From Pandoraea anhela (lineage in GTDB: Bacteria > Pseudomonadota > Gammaproteobacteria > Burkholderiales > Burkholderiaceae), in NCBI RefSeq assembly GCF_902459655.1, contig NZ_CABPSB010000004.1, forward strand, positions 124,001 to 188,000: DNA of 64,000 nt, in the 5' to 3' direction. The notes under the pieces are model-generated. The model was not told where the DNA came from and did no database searches. It saw only the letters and a list, made by a program, of their open reading frames with translations. Below, one piece after another: positions 19,774-29,805 of this stretch. The position numbers and the translations under genes are program-made. Position 1 is the first letter of the stretch; each line of letters begins with the position of its first letter.

Positions 19774-20625
19774 TCAACTCAGTTCGTTCTGATAATGATG
19801 TTCCGTGGTGACATACCAGCCCCGGCGGACTTCCACCGGCTTGTCGCCGTAAGTGAAGGACACACGCTCCACACTCAGCAACGGGAACCCCTTCGGCACC
19901 TTGAGCAGATCCGCTGTCATGTCGTCTGCGGCCACGGCGCGGACTTTTTCCACGGCGCGAATCATGCGCGTTCCGAATTCGTCTTCGAACAGGCCGTACA
20001 TCGGCCCCTTGTATTCGTTGAGTTTTTCCGCCGTCAGCCCGCGAAAGAGCGAGCCCGGCAGCCAGATTTCGTCCAGCACCGTGGGACGATCCGAGAAATC
20101 CATCATGCGGCGAATCAGAATCACGCCATCGCCCGCACGCAACTCCAGTTGACGCGCAATCTCCGCCGGTGCACGCATACGGCGGCACTCGATCAGGCGG
20201 CTGGGCGGGTGATGGGGTTCGCCCGAATCGGGCGCGAGACGCAGGAACCGGAACTGCACCCGGTCCTCATGATGGGTCGCAACGAACGTGCCGCGCCCCT
20301 GACGGCGCACGAGCAGATTCTCGGCAGCCAGTTCGTCGATGGCCTTGCGCACGGTCCCCTGACTCACCTTGTAGCGTGAGGCCAGGTCGACTTCGCTGGG
20401 AATGATTTCGCCGGGCTTCCATTCGCCGGCTTGCAGGCTCTGGGTGATGAGCCCCTTGATCTGCTGATAAAGCGGACTGAACGTCGGCGACGCCCCGGCG
20501 ACCGCGCCCCCCTGCACGGCCTGAGCGGCTGGCGTGCCCGGCAAGGCGTCGCGCGCGCTGTCCGATCGCTGCGGGGCATCGACAGGCGGCGTAGTGTTGG
20601 ATGTGTCGCGAACGTTCGCATTCAT
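19774..20625 (-). CDS. GntR-family regulator, HutC subfamily, upstream of sdh and divergent to mdh
   Basis: A 283-residue cytoplasmic DNA-binding protein. After a low-complexity N-terminal tail, a GntR winged helix lies around residues 50-115 (PLYQQIKGLITQSLQ, then GEIIPSEVDLASRYKVSQGT), followed by a UTRA effector domain to the end (LPGSLFRGLTAEKLNEYKG). A longer reading from 20817 would run through the operator DNA, so the ATG at 20625 is preferred. Two perfect palindromes with TCTTATA half-sites lie between it and mdh. It probably controls mdh and itself, perhaps sdhCDAB, in response to an organic acid; the ligand is unknown. Confidence 0.9.
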   Translation of the reverse strand: MNANVRDTSNTTPPVDAPQRSDSARDALPGTPAAQAVQGGAVAGASPTFSPLYQQIKGLITQSLQAGEWKPGEIIPSEVDLASRYKVSQGTVRKAIDELAAENLLVRRQGRGTFVATHHEDRVQFRFLRLAPDSGEPHHPPSRLIECRRMRAPAEIARQLELRAGDGVILIRRMMDFSDRPTVLDEIWLPGSLFRGLTAEKLNEYKGPMYGLFEDEFGTRMIRAVEKVRAVAADDMTADLLKVPKGFPLLSVERVSFTYGDKPVEVRRGWYVTTEHHYQNELS

Positions 20626-20681
20626 GGCGGCGATTTGACCACAAATCAAGACCTTCGTCCATCGAATAACAGCAATAATCC

Positions 20682-20701
20682 TATGTCTTATATAAGACAT
20701 A
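20682..20701. promoter_or_regulatory. Operator-like 20-bp perfect palindrome upstream of the mdh promoter
   Basis: The palindrome TATGTCTTATATAAGACATA is perfect over 20 bp and contains TCTTATA half-sites. It ends 9 bases before the mdh -35 box and lies 57 bases from the start of the divergent GntR gene. It is the best candidate site for that regulator. Confidence 0.75.
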
Positions 20702-20709
20702 AGATAGAG

Positions 20710-20738
20710 TTGACATTCGGTGTGGCGACTCCTACACT
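20710..20738 (+). promoter_or_regulatory. Sigma70-type promoter for mdh
   Basis: A perfect -35 box, TTGACA (20710-20715), a 17-bp spacer and a good -10 box, TACACT (20733-20738). Transcription would start near 20745, giving a leader of about 240 bases before mdh. Palindromes lie on both sides. Confidence 0.75.
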
Positions 20739-20775
20739 GGCGCGGGCTAACAGGGGCCTGCGGCCGCAGCACGGC

Positions 20776-20789
20776 TATCTTATAAGATA
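20776..20789. promoter_or_regulatory. Second operator-like palindrome in the mdh leader
   Basis: A perfect 14-bp palindrome, TATCTTATAAGATA, with the same TCTTATA half-site but a centre shorter by two bases. Another half-site (aagataag) follows at once. It lies just downstream of the likely mdh transcription start, a position suited to repression or looping with the 20682 site. Confidence 0.7.
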
Positions 20790-20982
20790 AAAGATAAGAA
20801 AGCCCGGCGCTTCGCACAGATCGACCGCAGCACGCCCCGCGCAGCCCGCAAGCTTCCGTAGGTCAAGGAATTTTAGAAGCCTCATGTGACGCGGCGCTGT
20901 CAGCCTGGCGAAAAAGTTGCCACCCGGACGGCGAGCCCATTGTGAGCTTCGCAGGAATTTGTACACGTCTGGAGAGATTCTC

Positions 20983-21966
20983 ATGGCAAAACCCGCAATG
21001 CGTGTCGCCGTCACCGGCGCCGCTGGCCAAATCGGCTACTCCCTGCTGTTCCGCATCGCCAATGGCGACATGCTCGGCAAGGACCAGCCCGTCATCCTGC
21101 AACTGCTCGACCTCCCGCAAGCTCAAGCCGCCGTCAAGGGCGTCGTGATGGAGCTCGAAGACTGCGCGTTCCCGCTGCTGGCCGGCGTGGTCGTGACCGA
21201 CGACCCGAAGGTCGCCTTCAAAGATGCCGACGTCGCCCTGCTGGTTGGCGCCCGTCCCCGTTCGAAGGGCATGGAGCGCAAGGACCTGCTCGAAGCCAAC
21301 GGCGCCATCTTCACGGTGCAGGGCAAGGCCCTGGACGAAGTCGCCAGCCGCAACGTGAAGGTGCTGGTCGTCGGCAACCCGGCGAACACCAATGCCTACA
21401 TCGCCATGAAGTCGGCACCGAACCTGCCGAAGGAAAACTTCACCGCGATGCTGCGTCTGGACCACAATCGCGCCCTGTCGCAAATCGCCGCCAAGACCGG
21501 CAAGCCGGTCGCCAGCATCGAAAAGCTGGCCGTGTGGGGCAACCACTCGCCGACGATGTACGCCGACTACCGCTTCGCCACGATCGACGGTCAGAGCGTC
21601 AAGGCCCTGATCAACGACGACGTGTGGAACAACGACGTGTTCCTGCCGACCGTCGGCAAGCGCGGCGCCGCCATCATCGAAGCGCGTGGCCTGTCGTCGG
21701 CCGCGTCGGCGGCCAACGCCGCCATCGACCACATCCATGACTGGGTGCTCGGCTCGAACGGCAAGTGGGTCACGATGGGTATCCCGTCGGACGGCTCGTA
21801 CGGCATTCCGGAAGACGTGATCTACGGCGTGCCGGTGATCTGCGAAAACGGTAAGTACAAGCGCGTGGAAGGCCTCGAGATCGACGCCTACTCGCGTGAA
21901 AAGATGAACATTACGCTGAACGAGCTCGAAGAAGAGCGCGCCGGCGTGGCGCATCTGCTGGGCTGA
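20983..21966 (+). CDS. mdh: Malate dehydrogenase
   Basis: Mdh interconverts malate and oxaloacetate with NAD in the TCA cycle. The product is 327 residues from [10 protein letters not shown], with the NAD-binding GAAGQIG motif (12-18), substrate-binding [13 protein letters not shown] loop, and catalytic histidine H188 in [16 protein letters not shown] upstream supports the start at 20983 over a longer reading from 20917. It is transcribed away from the GntR regulator from the promoter at 20710-20738. Two hairpins follow its stop. Confidence 0.97.
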   Translation: MAKPAMRVAVTGAAGQIGYSLLFRIANGDMLGKDQPVILQLLDLPQAQAAVKGVVMELEDCAFPLLAGVVVTDDPKVAFKDADVALLVGARPRSKGMERKDLLEANGAIFTVQGKALDEVASRNVKVLVVGNPANTNAYIAMKSAPNLPKENFTAMLRLDHNRALSQIAAKTGKPVASIEKLAVWGNHSPTMYADYRFATIDGQSVKALINDDVWNNDVFLPTVGKRGAAIIEARGLSSAASAANAAIDHIHDWVLGSNGKWVTMGIPSDGSYGIPEDVIYGVPVICENGKYKRVEGLEIDAYSREKMNITLNELEEERAGVAHLLG

Positions 21967-22616
21967 TCTTTCACGATCGCCCCAGGGGACTCGGCCCGTT
22001 GCGACGCCAAAAGCGTCGCGACGGGCCGATAATGCGCCGGCGGCTACCCCCAGTGCCGGCGCAACTCCCCGAACCCTGCAACACCCAACGTTCCTTGAAT
22101 TCAGAGTGACGACGTAGCGCCAGTCGAACAGCGACGAACGGACGAATACCGCCGTTGCCGCAGACGGTTCCCGCCGCGCCCTCACGCCTCATCGAGCGAT
22201 TACTTGGCCAAGCGAATGCAGCGTCTGATTGCCGCAAGCAACGCAACGCTCCGGACGACCGGCGTCGTCATAATGTCCGCGACGAGCGTATTGCCGTGGG
22301 CCCCGCCCGCCGCATCGCGTTTCGTTTTGCGCTCGTTTTGTGCTCGTTTCGCCAAGCATTCCGCCCCCACGACTTCCCCCTTTTTTGCGCGGCCTGTCTC
22401 GGTTACGCGATACGAGGGAAGCCCCGCCGAGCCCGGCGAGACCCCGAATTCCGCAACGCAACACGATCCGTCGCGACGCCGGTTTACGCCGCCGTCGCGC
22501 GTGGCGCTTGCGTGAAAGGAATTGAAAAAATTTGTGTGGTGACGTCGAACGACGCAGAGTTCGTACGATAATCTGCGCTTTTGTGAACGTCGGAATTTTC
22601 CCTCTGGAGACTCACC
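21967..22616. other. Gene-poor 650-bp interval after mdh
   Basis: I find no convincing gene here on either strand: the open frames have poor composition, no good start signal and no recognisable motif. It holds two strong hairpins next to mdh (21992-22028 and 22034-22062). Near its right end is a possible -10 (GATAAT at 22567-22572), without a good -35, for the next gene. Confidence 0.6.
21992..22028 (+). terminator. Large stem-loop after mdh, probable terminator
   Basis: Arms of 16 bases (21992-22007 and 22013-22028) pair with one G-T position around a five-base loop (caaaa). It starts 25 bases after the mdh stop. A second perfect 8-bp hairpin follows at 22034-22062. There is no T tract, so termination could depend on Rho or the structure may only protect the mRNA end. 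Confidence 0.55.
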
Positions 22617-23105
22617 ATGAAGAAGCTTTGCCTGACTGCGCTGGTTGCCCTGTGCTCTGTTGCCGTCTTGCCGACCGCGTTTGCCGCTGAACCGGCGAAC
22701 AAGACCACGGCCAAGAAGGCTGCGCCGAAGAAGAAGGCGCCGGCCAAGAAGAAGGCCGCAGCGGCAGCGGCTCCCGCACAACCGGACGAAGGCTCGGAAC
22801 TCTGGAGTTGCAAGGAAAACAATAAGTTGTTCATCAAGGGCGACATGAAGCGCGACCAGATCCTGACGATGTTCTGGGAAGGCCGTAATTACAAGCTGCC
22901 GCGTCAGCAGACGACGACCGGCGCCGACCGTTTCTACGATGCGGCAAGCGGCATGGATCTGGTCGTGATCCCGGCCAAGGCGATGCTCTTCACGCACCGC
23001 GACGGTGGCAGCCGTCTGGCTGACGAGTGCATGACGCAGGCCATGGCGGAGCAGAACAAGGCGGCCCCGACCCAGTCGAACGAGTTGTTGAGGATCACGA
23101 ACTGA
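22617..23105 (+). CDS. Secreted Lys/Ala-rich protein with MliC-like lysozyme-inhibitor domain
   Basis: A 162-residue exported protein. Residues 1-23 form a signal peptide ending TAFA. Residues 25-60 are a Lys/Ala-rich linker (TTAKKAAPKKKAPAKKK), and residues 63-145 resemble the MliC/PliC fold that inhibits c-type lysozyme. Matching features are WSCKENNKLFIKG at the start, FWEGRNYKLPRQ, the TTTGADRFYD turn (Thr where the family usually has Ser), the AKAML loop and a closing cysteine (ADEC). No lipobox is present, so it should be periplasmic or bound through the basic linker. CTGGAGA precedes the ATG. The domain call is by motif pattern; inhibitor activity is inferred. Confidence 0.7.
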   Translation: MKKLCLTALVALCSVAVLPTAFAAEPANKTTAKKAAPKKKAPAKKKAAAAAAPAQPDEGSELWSCKENNKLFIKGDMKRDQILTMFWEGRNYKLPRQQTTTGADRFYDAASGMDLVVIPAKAMLFTHRDGGSRLADECMTQAMAEQNKAAPTQSNELLRITN

Positions 23106-23194
23106 TTTTTCGCTCAGTGGACGCCGAGTGCGTCATGCGCCAGCCGCTTTCCTGCTGTAGATTTTGCAAGATTCGCGGTCGTCGGTATGTTGAT

Positions 23195-23212
23195 ACGCCG
23201 AACGTTCGGCGT
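23195..23212. promoter_or_regulatory. 18-bp perfect palindrome upstream of acnA
   Basis: ACGCCGAACGTTCGGCGT is perfectly self-complementary and lies 139 bases before the acnA start. It may be an operator. No T tract follows, so a terminator for the preceding gene is less likely. Confidence 0.5.
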
Positions 23213-23224
23213 CCGGGTATCGCA

Positions 23225-23248
23225 GCGAGCACTCACGCAGGTGCTCGC
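23225..23248. repeat. Hairpin in the acnA upstream region
   Basis: Perfect 8-bp arms (gcgagcac and gtgctcgc) around an 8-base loop, 103 bases before acnA. Could be part of the 5' leader if transcription starts upstream. Confidence 0.4.
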
Positions 23249-23350
23249 GCCATACCGCCCCCGTGAATCGCATTAAGCCGTACCTAATCGCTCCACCCTG
23301 CTACACCGCATCAACACGCTTTGTTTTTCTGTATCACTCAAGGAAAGATC

Positions 23351-26059
23351 ATGGCCCACAACCTCCACAAAACGCTCAAAGAGTTCAAGCTCGGCGGTAA
23401 CAAGAAAGGCAAGTTCTACTCGCTGCCCCAACTGGGCAAAGCCCTGGGTGTGGACGTCGACCGCCTGCCGGTGTCGATCCGTCTCGTGCTCGAGTCCGTG
23501 CTGCGCAATTGCGACGGCAAGAAAGTGACCGAGGAACACGTCGCCCAGTTGGCCAACTGGAAGCCGAACGCCGAGCGCACCGACGAGATCCCGTTCGTCG
23601 TCGCCCGCGTCGTGCTGCAGGACTTCACGGGCGTGCCGCTGCTCGCCGACCTGGCCGCCATGCGCAACGTCGCAGAGCGTCAGGGCGCGAACCCGAAGCG
23701 CATCGAACCGCTCGTGCCCGTGGATCTCGTGGTCGACCACTCGGTCACGATCGATCACTTCCGCGAGAAGAAGGCGCTCGATCTGAACATGAAGCTGGAA
23801 TTTCAGCGCAACAACGAGCGCTACCAGTTCATGAAGTGGGGGATGCAGGCATTCGACACGTTCGGTGTCGTGCAGCCGGGCTACGGCATCGTTCACCAGG
23901 TCAACCTCGAATACCTGGCTCGCGGCGTGCACAAGAAAGACGACGTGTACTACCCGGACACCCTGGTGGGCACGGACAGCCACACGACCATGATCAATGG
24001 TATCGGCGTGGTGGGCTGGGGCGTGGGCGGCATCGAAGCCGAAGCCGGCATGCTGGGTCAACCGGTGTACTTCCTCACGCCCGATGTCGTCGGCGTGGAA
24101 CTGACGGGCCGTCTGCGCGAAGGCGTGACCGCCACCGATCTGGTGCTGACGATCACGGAAATGCTGCGCCGCGAGAAGGTCGTCGGCAAGTTCGTCGAGT
24201 TCTTCGGCGAAGGCACGTCGAGCCTCGCGCTGCCGGACCGTGCCACCATCGCCAACATGGCCCCGGAATACGGCGCCACGATGGGCTTTTTCCCGGTCGA
24301 CGAAAAGACCATCGATTACTTCGAGGGCACCGGCCGCACCAAGGACGAAATCAAAGCGTTCGAGTCGTATTTCAAGGCGCAGAACCTGTTCGGCGTGCCG
24401 AAGACGGACAGCATCGATTACACGAAGACGCTCAAGCTGGATCTGGGCACCGTGGCACCGTCGCTGGCCGGTCCGAAGCGTCCGCAGGACCGCATCGAAA
24501 TCGGCAACGTGAAGGCCACGTTCCAGGACCTGTTCACCAAGCCGGTCGCAGAAAACGGCTTCAACCTCACCAAAGAACAGCTCGAAACCACGTACAAGAC
24601 GGCAGGCGGCATCGACGTGCGCAACGGCGACGTGCTGATCGCGGCCATTACGTCTTGCACGAACACGTCGAACCCGAGCGTGCTGCTTGCCGCCGGTCTG
24701 CTCGCGAAGAAGGCCGTGGAAGCCGGTCTGACGGTCGCGCCGCACATCAAGACATCGCTCGCCCCGGGAAGCCGCGTGGTGACCGAATATCTGGAAGCCG
24801 CTGGCCTGCTGCCGTACCTCGAGAAACTCGGCTTCGGCGTGACGGCCTACGGCTGCACGACGTGTATCGGTAACGCCGGCGATCTGACGGCCGAACTGAA
24901 CGAGACGATCACGAAGAACGACATGGTGGCTGCCGCCGTGCTCTCGGGCAACCGCAACTTCGAAGCGCGGATTCACCCGAACATTCGCGCCAACTTCCTG
25001 GCCTCGCCCCCGCTGGTCGTGGCTTACGCCATCGCCGGCAACGTGACGCGCGACCTGATGACCGAGCCGGTCGGCAAGGGCAAGGGCGGCCGCGAAATCT
25101 TCCTCGGCGATATCTGGCCAACCAGCGAAGAGATCCACAAGCTGATGAAGTTCGCCATGAACGCCAAGGTGTTCAAGGCCAACTACGACTCGGTCAAGGA
25201 ACCGAGCCCGCTGTGGGCGAAGGTCAAAGGCTCGAAGGGTCAGGTCTACGATTGGCCGACGTCGACGTACATCGCCGAGCCGCCGTTCTTCGACGGTTTC
25301 GCGATGGCACCGAACGCCGACATCAAGCCGATTCAGGGCGCACGTGCACTGGGCGTGTTCGGTGACTCGGTCACGACCGACCACATCAGCCCGGCAGGCT
25401 CGATCAAGGAGACGTCGCCCGCCGGCAAGTGGCTGCTCGAAAACGGCGTACTCAAGGCCGATTTCAACAGCTACGGCTCGCGTCGCGGCAACCACGAAGT
25501 GATGATGCGCGGCACGTTCGCAAACGTGCGCATCAAGAACCTCATGATCCCGGCGAAGGCCGACGGCTCGCGTGTGGAAGGCGGCCTGACGATTCACCAG
25601 CCGAGCGGCGAACAACTGTCGATTTACGACGCCGCCATGAAGTATGTCGGCGAAGGTACCCCGACGGTGGTGTTCGGCGGCGAAGAGTACGGCACGGGTT
25701 CGTCGCGCGACTGGGCGGCCAAGGGCACGCAGTTGCTGGGCGTGAAGGCGGTCATCACCCGTTCGTTCGAACGCATCCACCGCTCGAACCTCGTCGGCAT
25801 GGGCGTGCTGCCCCTGCAATTCAAGGGCTCGGACAGCGTGGAATCGCTCGGCATCACGGGCGAAGAAACGTACGACATCGAAGGTCTGACGGCCGACATC
25901 AAGCCGCAACAGGATGTCACGCTGGTGATCCATCGCAAGAACGGCGAAACGCAGAAAGTGCAGGTCCTGCTGCGTATCGATACGCCGATCGAAGTGGATT
26001 ACTACAAGCACGGCGGGATTCTGCCGTTCGTGCTGCGCCAACTGCTCGCCGCTGCCTGA
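23351..26059 (+). CDS. acnA: Aconitate hydratase AcnA
   Basis: AcnA isomerises citrate to isocitrate through cis-aconitate. The 902-residue product has the 4Fe-4S ligands (Cys in [10 protein letters not shown] and the pair in [10 protein letters not shown]), substrate motifs [13 protein letters not shown] and [13 protein letters not shown], and the AcnA/IRP1-type domain order with a C-terminal swivelling domain. The start at 23351 has AAGGAAAG upstream; a longer reading adds ten residues. A strong terminator follows at 26128-26159. With gltA, sdh and mdh it forms the TCA block. Confidence 0.97.
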   Translation: MAHNLHKTLKEFKLGGNKKGKFYSLPQLGKALGVDVDRLPVSIRLVLESVLRNCDGKKVTEEHVAQLANWKPNAERTDEIPFVVARVVLQDFTGVPLLADLAAMRNVAERQGANPKRIEPLVPVDLVVDHSVTIDHFREKKALDLNMKLEFQRNNERYQFMKWGMQAFDTFGVVQPGYGIVHQVNLEYLARGVHKKDDVYYPDTLVGTDSHTTMINGIGVVGWGVGGIEAEAGMLGQPVYFLTPDVVGVELTGRLREGVTATDLVLTITEMLRREKVVGKFVEFFGEGTSSLALPDRATIANMAPEYGATMGFFPVDEKTIDYFEGTGRTKDEIKAFESYFKAQNLFGVPKTDSIDYTKTLKLDLGTVAPSLAGPKRPQDRIEIGNVKATFQDLFTKPVAENGFNLTKEQLETTYKTAGGIDVRNGDVLIAAITSCTNTSNPSVLLAAGLLAKKAVEAGLTVAPHIKTSLAPGSRVVTEYLEAAGLLPYLEKLGFGVTAYGCTTCIGNAGDLTAELNETITKNDMVAAAVLSGNRNFEARIHPNIRANFLASPPLVVAYAIAGNVTRDLMTEPVGKGKGGREIFLGDIWPTSEEIHKLMKFAMNAKVFKANYDSVKEPSPLWAKVKGSKGQVYDWPTSTYIAEPPFFDGFAMAPNADIKPIQGARALGVFGDSVTTDHISPAGSIKETSPAGKWLLENGVLKADFNSYGSRRGNHEVMMRGTFANVRIKNLMIPAKADGSRVEGGLTIHQPSGEQLSIYDAAMKYVGEGTPTVVFGGEEYGTGSSRDWAAKGTQLLGVKAVITRSFERIHRSNLVGMGVLPLQFKGSDSVESLGITGEETYDIEGLTADIKPQQDVTLVIHRKNGETQKVQVLLRIDTPIEVDYYKHGGILPFVLRQLLAAA

Positions 26060-26127
26060 GTCCGGCAGACGACGTCACGCGGTCGTTGTGCCGCCGGTTG
26101 ATGGATTTCGTCCTCCGGCGGCACGCG

Positions 26128-26159
26128 AAACCCGGCCTTGGTGCCGGGTTTTGTTTTTG
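26128..26159 (+). terminator. Rho-independent terminator after acnA
   Basis: Nine-bp arms (26128-26136 and 26143-26151) with a six-base loop, followed by a T-rich tract (TGTTTTTG). This is a clear intrinsic terminator 69 bases after the acnA stop. Confidence 0.9.
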
Positions 26160-26275
26160 TGGCGCGGCGTGATCCCACGCGCCATCACGCCCTTGTCGTG
26201 TCCGAAAATGGCTAGCCGGACGTCCGTCACGCGCGTAGAGTGGCGTCCATGTTCCCCTGCACGGCCCACCTGCCC

Positions 26276-27768
26276 ATGACGCTCGATCCGGAAGTCTGCT
26301 ACAAAGCCGTCTCGGCCCGCGACCGACGCTTCGACGGCTGGTTCTTCGTCGGCGTCTCGTCGACCGGCATCTATTGCCGCCCTGTCTGCAACGTTCGCAC
26401 GCCGCGCTTCGAGAACTGCTCGTTCTACGGCAGCGCCGCCGCCGCAGAAAAGGCCGGCTACCGACCCTGCCTGAAATGCCGCCCCGAACTCGCCCCCGGC
26501 GGCGCGCGCTTCGACGCCTCCCGAGAACTCGCCGACGCCGCGGCCGCCATGATCGACGAAGGGTTCCTGAACCACGCCGCCCTGCCCGATCTCGCCGCCC
26601 GCATCGGCATCACCGAGCGACACCTGCGACGCATCTTTGCCGAGGAATTCGGCGTCTCTCCCGTCGAATACGCGCAAACGCAACGTCTGCTGCTTGCAAA
26701 ACGCCTGCTGACCGATACGGCCCTGCCCGTGACGGAAGTCGCGCTTGCATCGGGGTTCGGCAGCGTCCGGCGCTTTAACGGCCTGTTCAAGTCGCGTTAC
26801 GGCTTCGCGCCGGGACGGCTGCGCCCGGGCGCGCACAACGCCCGCATCGCCGCGCTGCCCGACGGCGACCTGGTGTTCCAGCTCGCCTACCGTCCGCCCT
26901 TCGCATGGCACGCCTTGCTCGATTTCCTTGGCGAGCGCGCCATCGAGGGCGTCGAGCGACGTGAGGGCGATGTCTACACCCGCACACTGAGCATCGAGCG
27001 GCAAGACGGCCAGATCATCGTCGGCTGGTGCCGCGTCACGCCGATGCCCGATCGCCACGCCCTGCAAGTCACGCTGCCCCCTGCGCTCGCGGGCAGCGTA
27101 CCGCAGGTGCTGGGCAAGCTGCGTCATCTGTTCGATCTGGGCGCCCGTCCCGACGTCATCGACGCCCACCTCGGCTCCCTCGCTCACGCCACCCCCGGCT
27201 TGCGCGTGCCCGGCGCCGTCGACGGCTTCGAGATCGCCGTGCGCGCCATCGTCGGCCAGCAAATCACCGTCAAGGGCGCACGACGCCTGCTCGGACGACT
27301 CGCGCAGCGCTTCGGCACGGCACTTCCCTGCCCCGTACACGGGCTCACACACACGTTCCCAAGCGCTGCCCAAATGCTCGCCGTACCGGTCGACGCGCTC
27401 GGTGAAGCCGGTATCATTCGAAGCCGTATCGCCGCCATTCACGGTGTTGCGCAAGCCGTCGTCGAGGCCCGGCTGCGGCTCGATCCGCTCGCGCCGATGG
27501 AGGCGACGATGGCGTCGCTGCTCGCCATCCGGGGCATCGGGCCGTGGACGGCGCAATACATCGCCATGCGCGCGCTCGGATCGCCCGACGCGATGCCCGT
27601 GGACGATCTGGTGCTGCGCCAGGCGCTCGGCGTTTCCGACGGGCGCGCAGTGACGGCACGCGCCGCCCGGTGGGCGCCATGGCGGGCGTACGCCGCGCTC
27701 CATATCTGGCGCGCGGCGGCACAAGGCCCGGCAGGCCGGCAGGTCGAGACTTTGCAGGAGGTGTTTTC

Positions 27769-27772
<4 letters not shown>
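26276..27772 (+). CDS. alkA: Ada-type AlkA: methyl-phosphotriester sensor, AraC HTH and 3-methyladenine DNA glycosylase
   Basis: A multi-domain alkylation-response protein of about 498 residues. Residues 1-75 are an Ada zinc domain with four cysteines (C34 and C38 in YCRPVC, C65 and C68 in CLKC); C34 matches the methyl-accepting cysteine of Ada. Residues 85-180 are an AraC-type helix-turn-helix. The remainder is AlkA glycosylase with a helix-hairpin-helix (LLAIRGIGPWTAQYIA) and the catalytic aspartate in PVDDLVLRQ near residue 443. Possible starts at 26240 (GTG) and 26249 would lengthen it slightly. Its stop overlaps the ogt start (ATGA), so sensing, excision and reversal are made together. 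It probably activates its own operon when methylated. Confidence 0.92.
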
Positions 27773-28350
<578 letters not shown>

Positions 28351-28367
28351 TCCGCCCCCCTTCGCCG

Positions 28368-28405
28368 GGTCCCGCAGGGCTTGCCTGACGGCAATCGGCG
28401 GGACC
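28368..28405. repeat. Compound stem-loop after ogt
   Basis: Outer 8-bp arms (28368-28375 and 28398-28405) enclose a 5-bp inner stem (28381-28385 with 28390-28394). It starts 18 bases after the ogt stop. It could end the alkA-ogt transcript, but no T tract follows. Confidence 0.45.
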
Positions 28406-28417
28406 GGCCGGCGACAG

Positions 28418-28462
28418 GCGTGGACGCGATTGGTGAGGGCGTCCCATCTATCGCGTCCACGC
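28418..28462. repeat. 13-bp perfect inverted repeat before the DUF2863 gene
   Basis: GCGTGGACGCGAT at 28418-28430 is repeated exactly in reverse complement at 28450-28462, with 19 bases between. It lies 45 bases before the next start codon, where a promoter, operator or leader structure would be expected. Confidence 0.55.
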
Positions 28463-28506
28463 ATGCCGTACAATCGTGAGTTCATGTGTTTCTGCTTTGC
28501 ACGACT

Positions 28507-29685
28507 ATGCGCTCACGCACCGCCAAACGACTGACCCCCGACGCCGAAAAGCTGGTCGGCCACGCGCTCGCGCTGGCCGCCTCCGGTAGCCGCATTGAAG
28601 ACCGCTTCTGGGAAGCCCAGCTCGACACGTTGCTCACGCGCGTGCTGCGCACGGGCAACCAACCGGCCATCGACACCGCCCTCGACCATCTGCAGGCCAA
28701 CCACAGCGAAGCCTATGGTGCGCTTGCCGATCTGATCGAGTCGCAAAGCGAATCCGCCGAGCCCGAGGCGGACGATCAGGTCTGGGACGGCCTGCTCGTC
28801 GCCATCCCCATTCTCGCGTGGACGCGTTACGCGATTCCCTCGGGTCCGGTGAAATCCGACGCCCTGATGCCCGTTCGCGCGCATCTGCACGCCCACGTGC
28901 TGGCCGAGTCGGCCCGCGTGGCGATTTCGCCCTACCTCTACAGCATCGACCAGCTCCCGCGCACGCACTGCGAATCGTGGAAGGTCACGCAGCAACTCGT
29001 GCAGGCCGCCGTCAGCAACGCCGACGTGAAGCAGCCCGGCAGCGACCTGCCGGAAACCGCACCGATCCTCGCCGATCCGCGTTTCCTGCTCGCCGCCGTG
29101 ACCGTGCCCAAGGGCGCCCCGATGTTCCGCTGGCAGGAAGACGGCGCACGCCACGCAGAACGCGGTCAATGCCAGGAGGCATGGTCCGCGCAAGGTGGCC
29201 CGAATCTGAATGCGCTGCTGCCCGGCTGCGAGATCGAATGCCTGCTGCCCGACGCCTACTACGCGAGTTGCCGCGAAGCCGACGAACGCATTCGTCCGCA
29301 CACGATTCGCACGGCATTGCGTTATCTGGAAGACGTGCTCACGCTCACGCCCACGGAACTGCGCGCCGTCGTCGCCGGCTTCGGTGAGCAGAATATCGAC
29401 GAGTACCGCATCGGCTTCACGCAGCGCGGCAGCAATGACGTGATCTACGGTGTCGTGTGGCCGCTGTACGGCCGCGAGAACGGCGAAGTCGAGGGCGGCG
29501 CGCTCGACGAAGTCACCGATTTGCTCAAGGCGTGCGGCGTGACCGACATTCGCAAACATCCGGGACGCTTCGACCCCGAGTATTGCGACGATTGCGGTGT
29601 ACCGCTCTATCCGGACCCGGTGGGCGAAGTCGTTCACGCGGAAATGCCGGAAGACGCCGAGCCGAACCGTCCGCACTTCCACTGA
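28507..29685 (+). CDS. DUF2863 family protein of unknown function
   Basis: A cytoplasmic protein of 392 residues starting MRSRTAKRLTPDAEKLVGHA. It has no signal peptide or membrane helix. The C-terminal part has a paired-cysteine motif, YCDDCGVPLYPDP, which may bind zinc, followed by a Glu/Pro-rich tail. This matches the DUF2863 family, found mainly in Burkholderiales. It is a single gene on plus, converging with the methyltransferase at 29806. The function is unknown, and the context says little. The start at 28507 is preferred to 28486. Confidence 0.8.
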   Translation: MRSRTAKRLTPDAEKLVGHALALAASGSRIEDRFWEAQLDTLLTRVLRTGNQPAIDTALDHLQANHSEAYGALADLIESQSESAEPEADDQVWDGLLVAIPILAWTRYAIPSGPVKSDALMPVRAHLHAHVLAESARVAISPYLYSIDQLPRTHCESWKVTQQLVQAAVSNADVKQPGSDLPETAPILADPRFLLAAVTVPKGAPMFRWQEDGARHAERGQCQEAWSAQGGPNLNALLPGCEIECLLPDAYYASCREADERIRPHTIRTALRYLEDVLTLTPTELRAVVAGFGEQNIDEYRIGFTQRGSNDVIYGVVWPLYGRENGEVEGGALDEVTDLLKACGVTDIRKHPGRFDPEYCDDCGVPLYPDPVGEVVHAEMPEDAEPNRPHFH

Positions 29686-29805
29686 TCGCACCGATCGCCG
29701 CGTCGGCACCGCAAGGCGCACCCTCGGCCTTGGGCGCACGCCGCCCGGCCGATCGTGCGGGGAGATACCGGATTTGCACGGCCTGCCGCGCGAGCATCGA
29801 GGGCT

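Noticed and set aside
19774-20817. 347-residue version of the GntR regulator
   Set aside because: Its first 64 codons would read through the palindrome region and promoter; the ATG at 20625 gives a normal protein.
22204-22515. Small gene after mdh
   Set aside because: No ribosome site, poor composition and no motif.
23273-26041. A 922-codon open frame antisense to acnA
   Set aside because: It mirrors a highly conserved aconitase gene in high-GC DNA, has a His/Arg/Val-heavy composition and no motif; it is a shadow frame.
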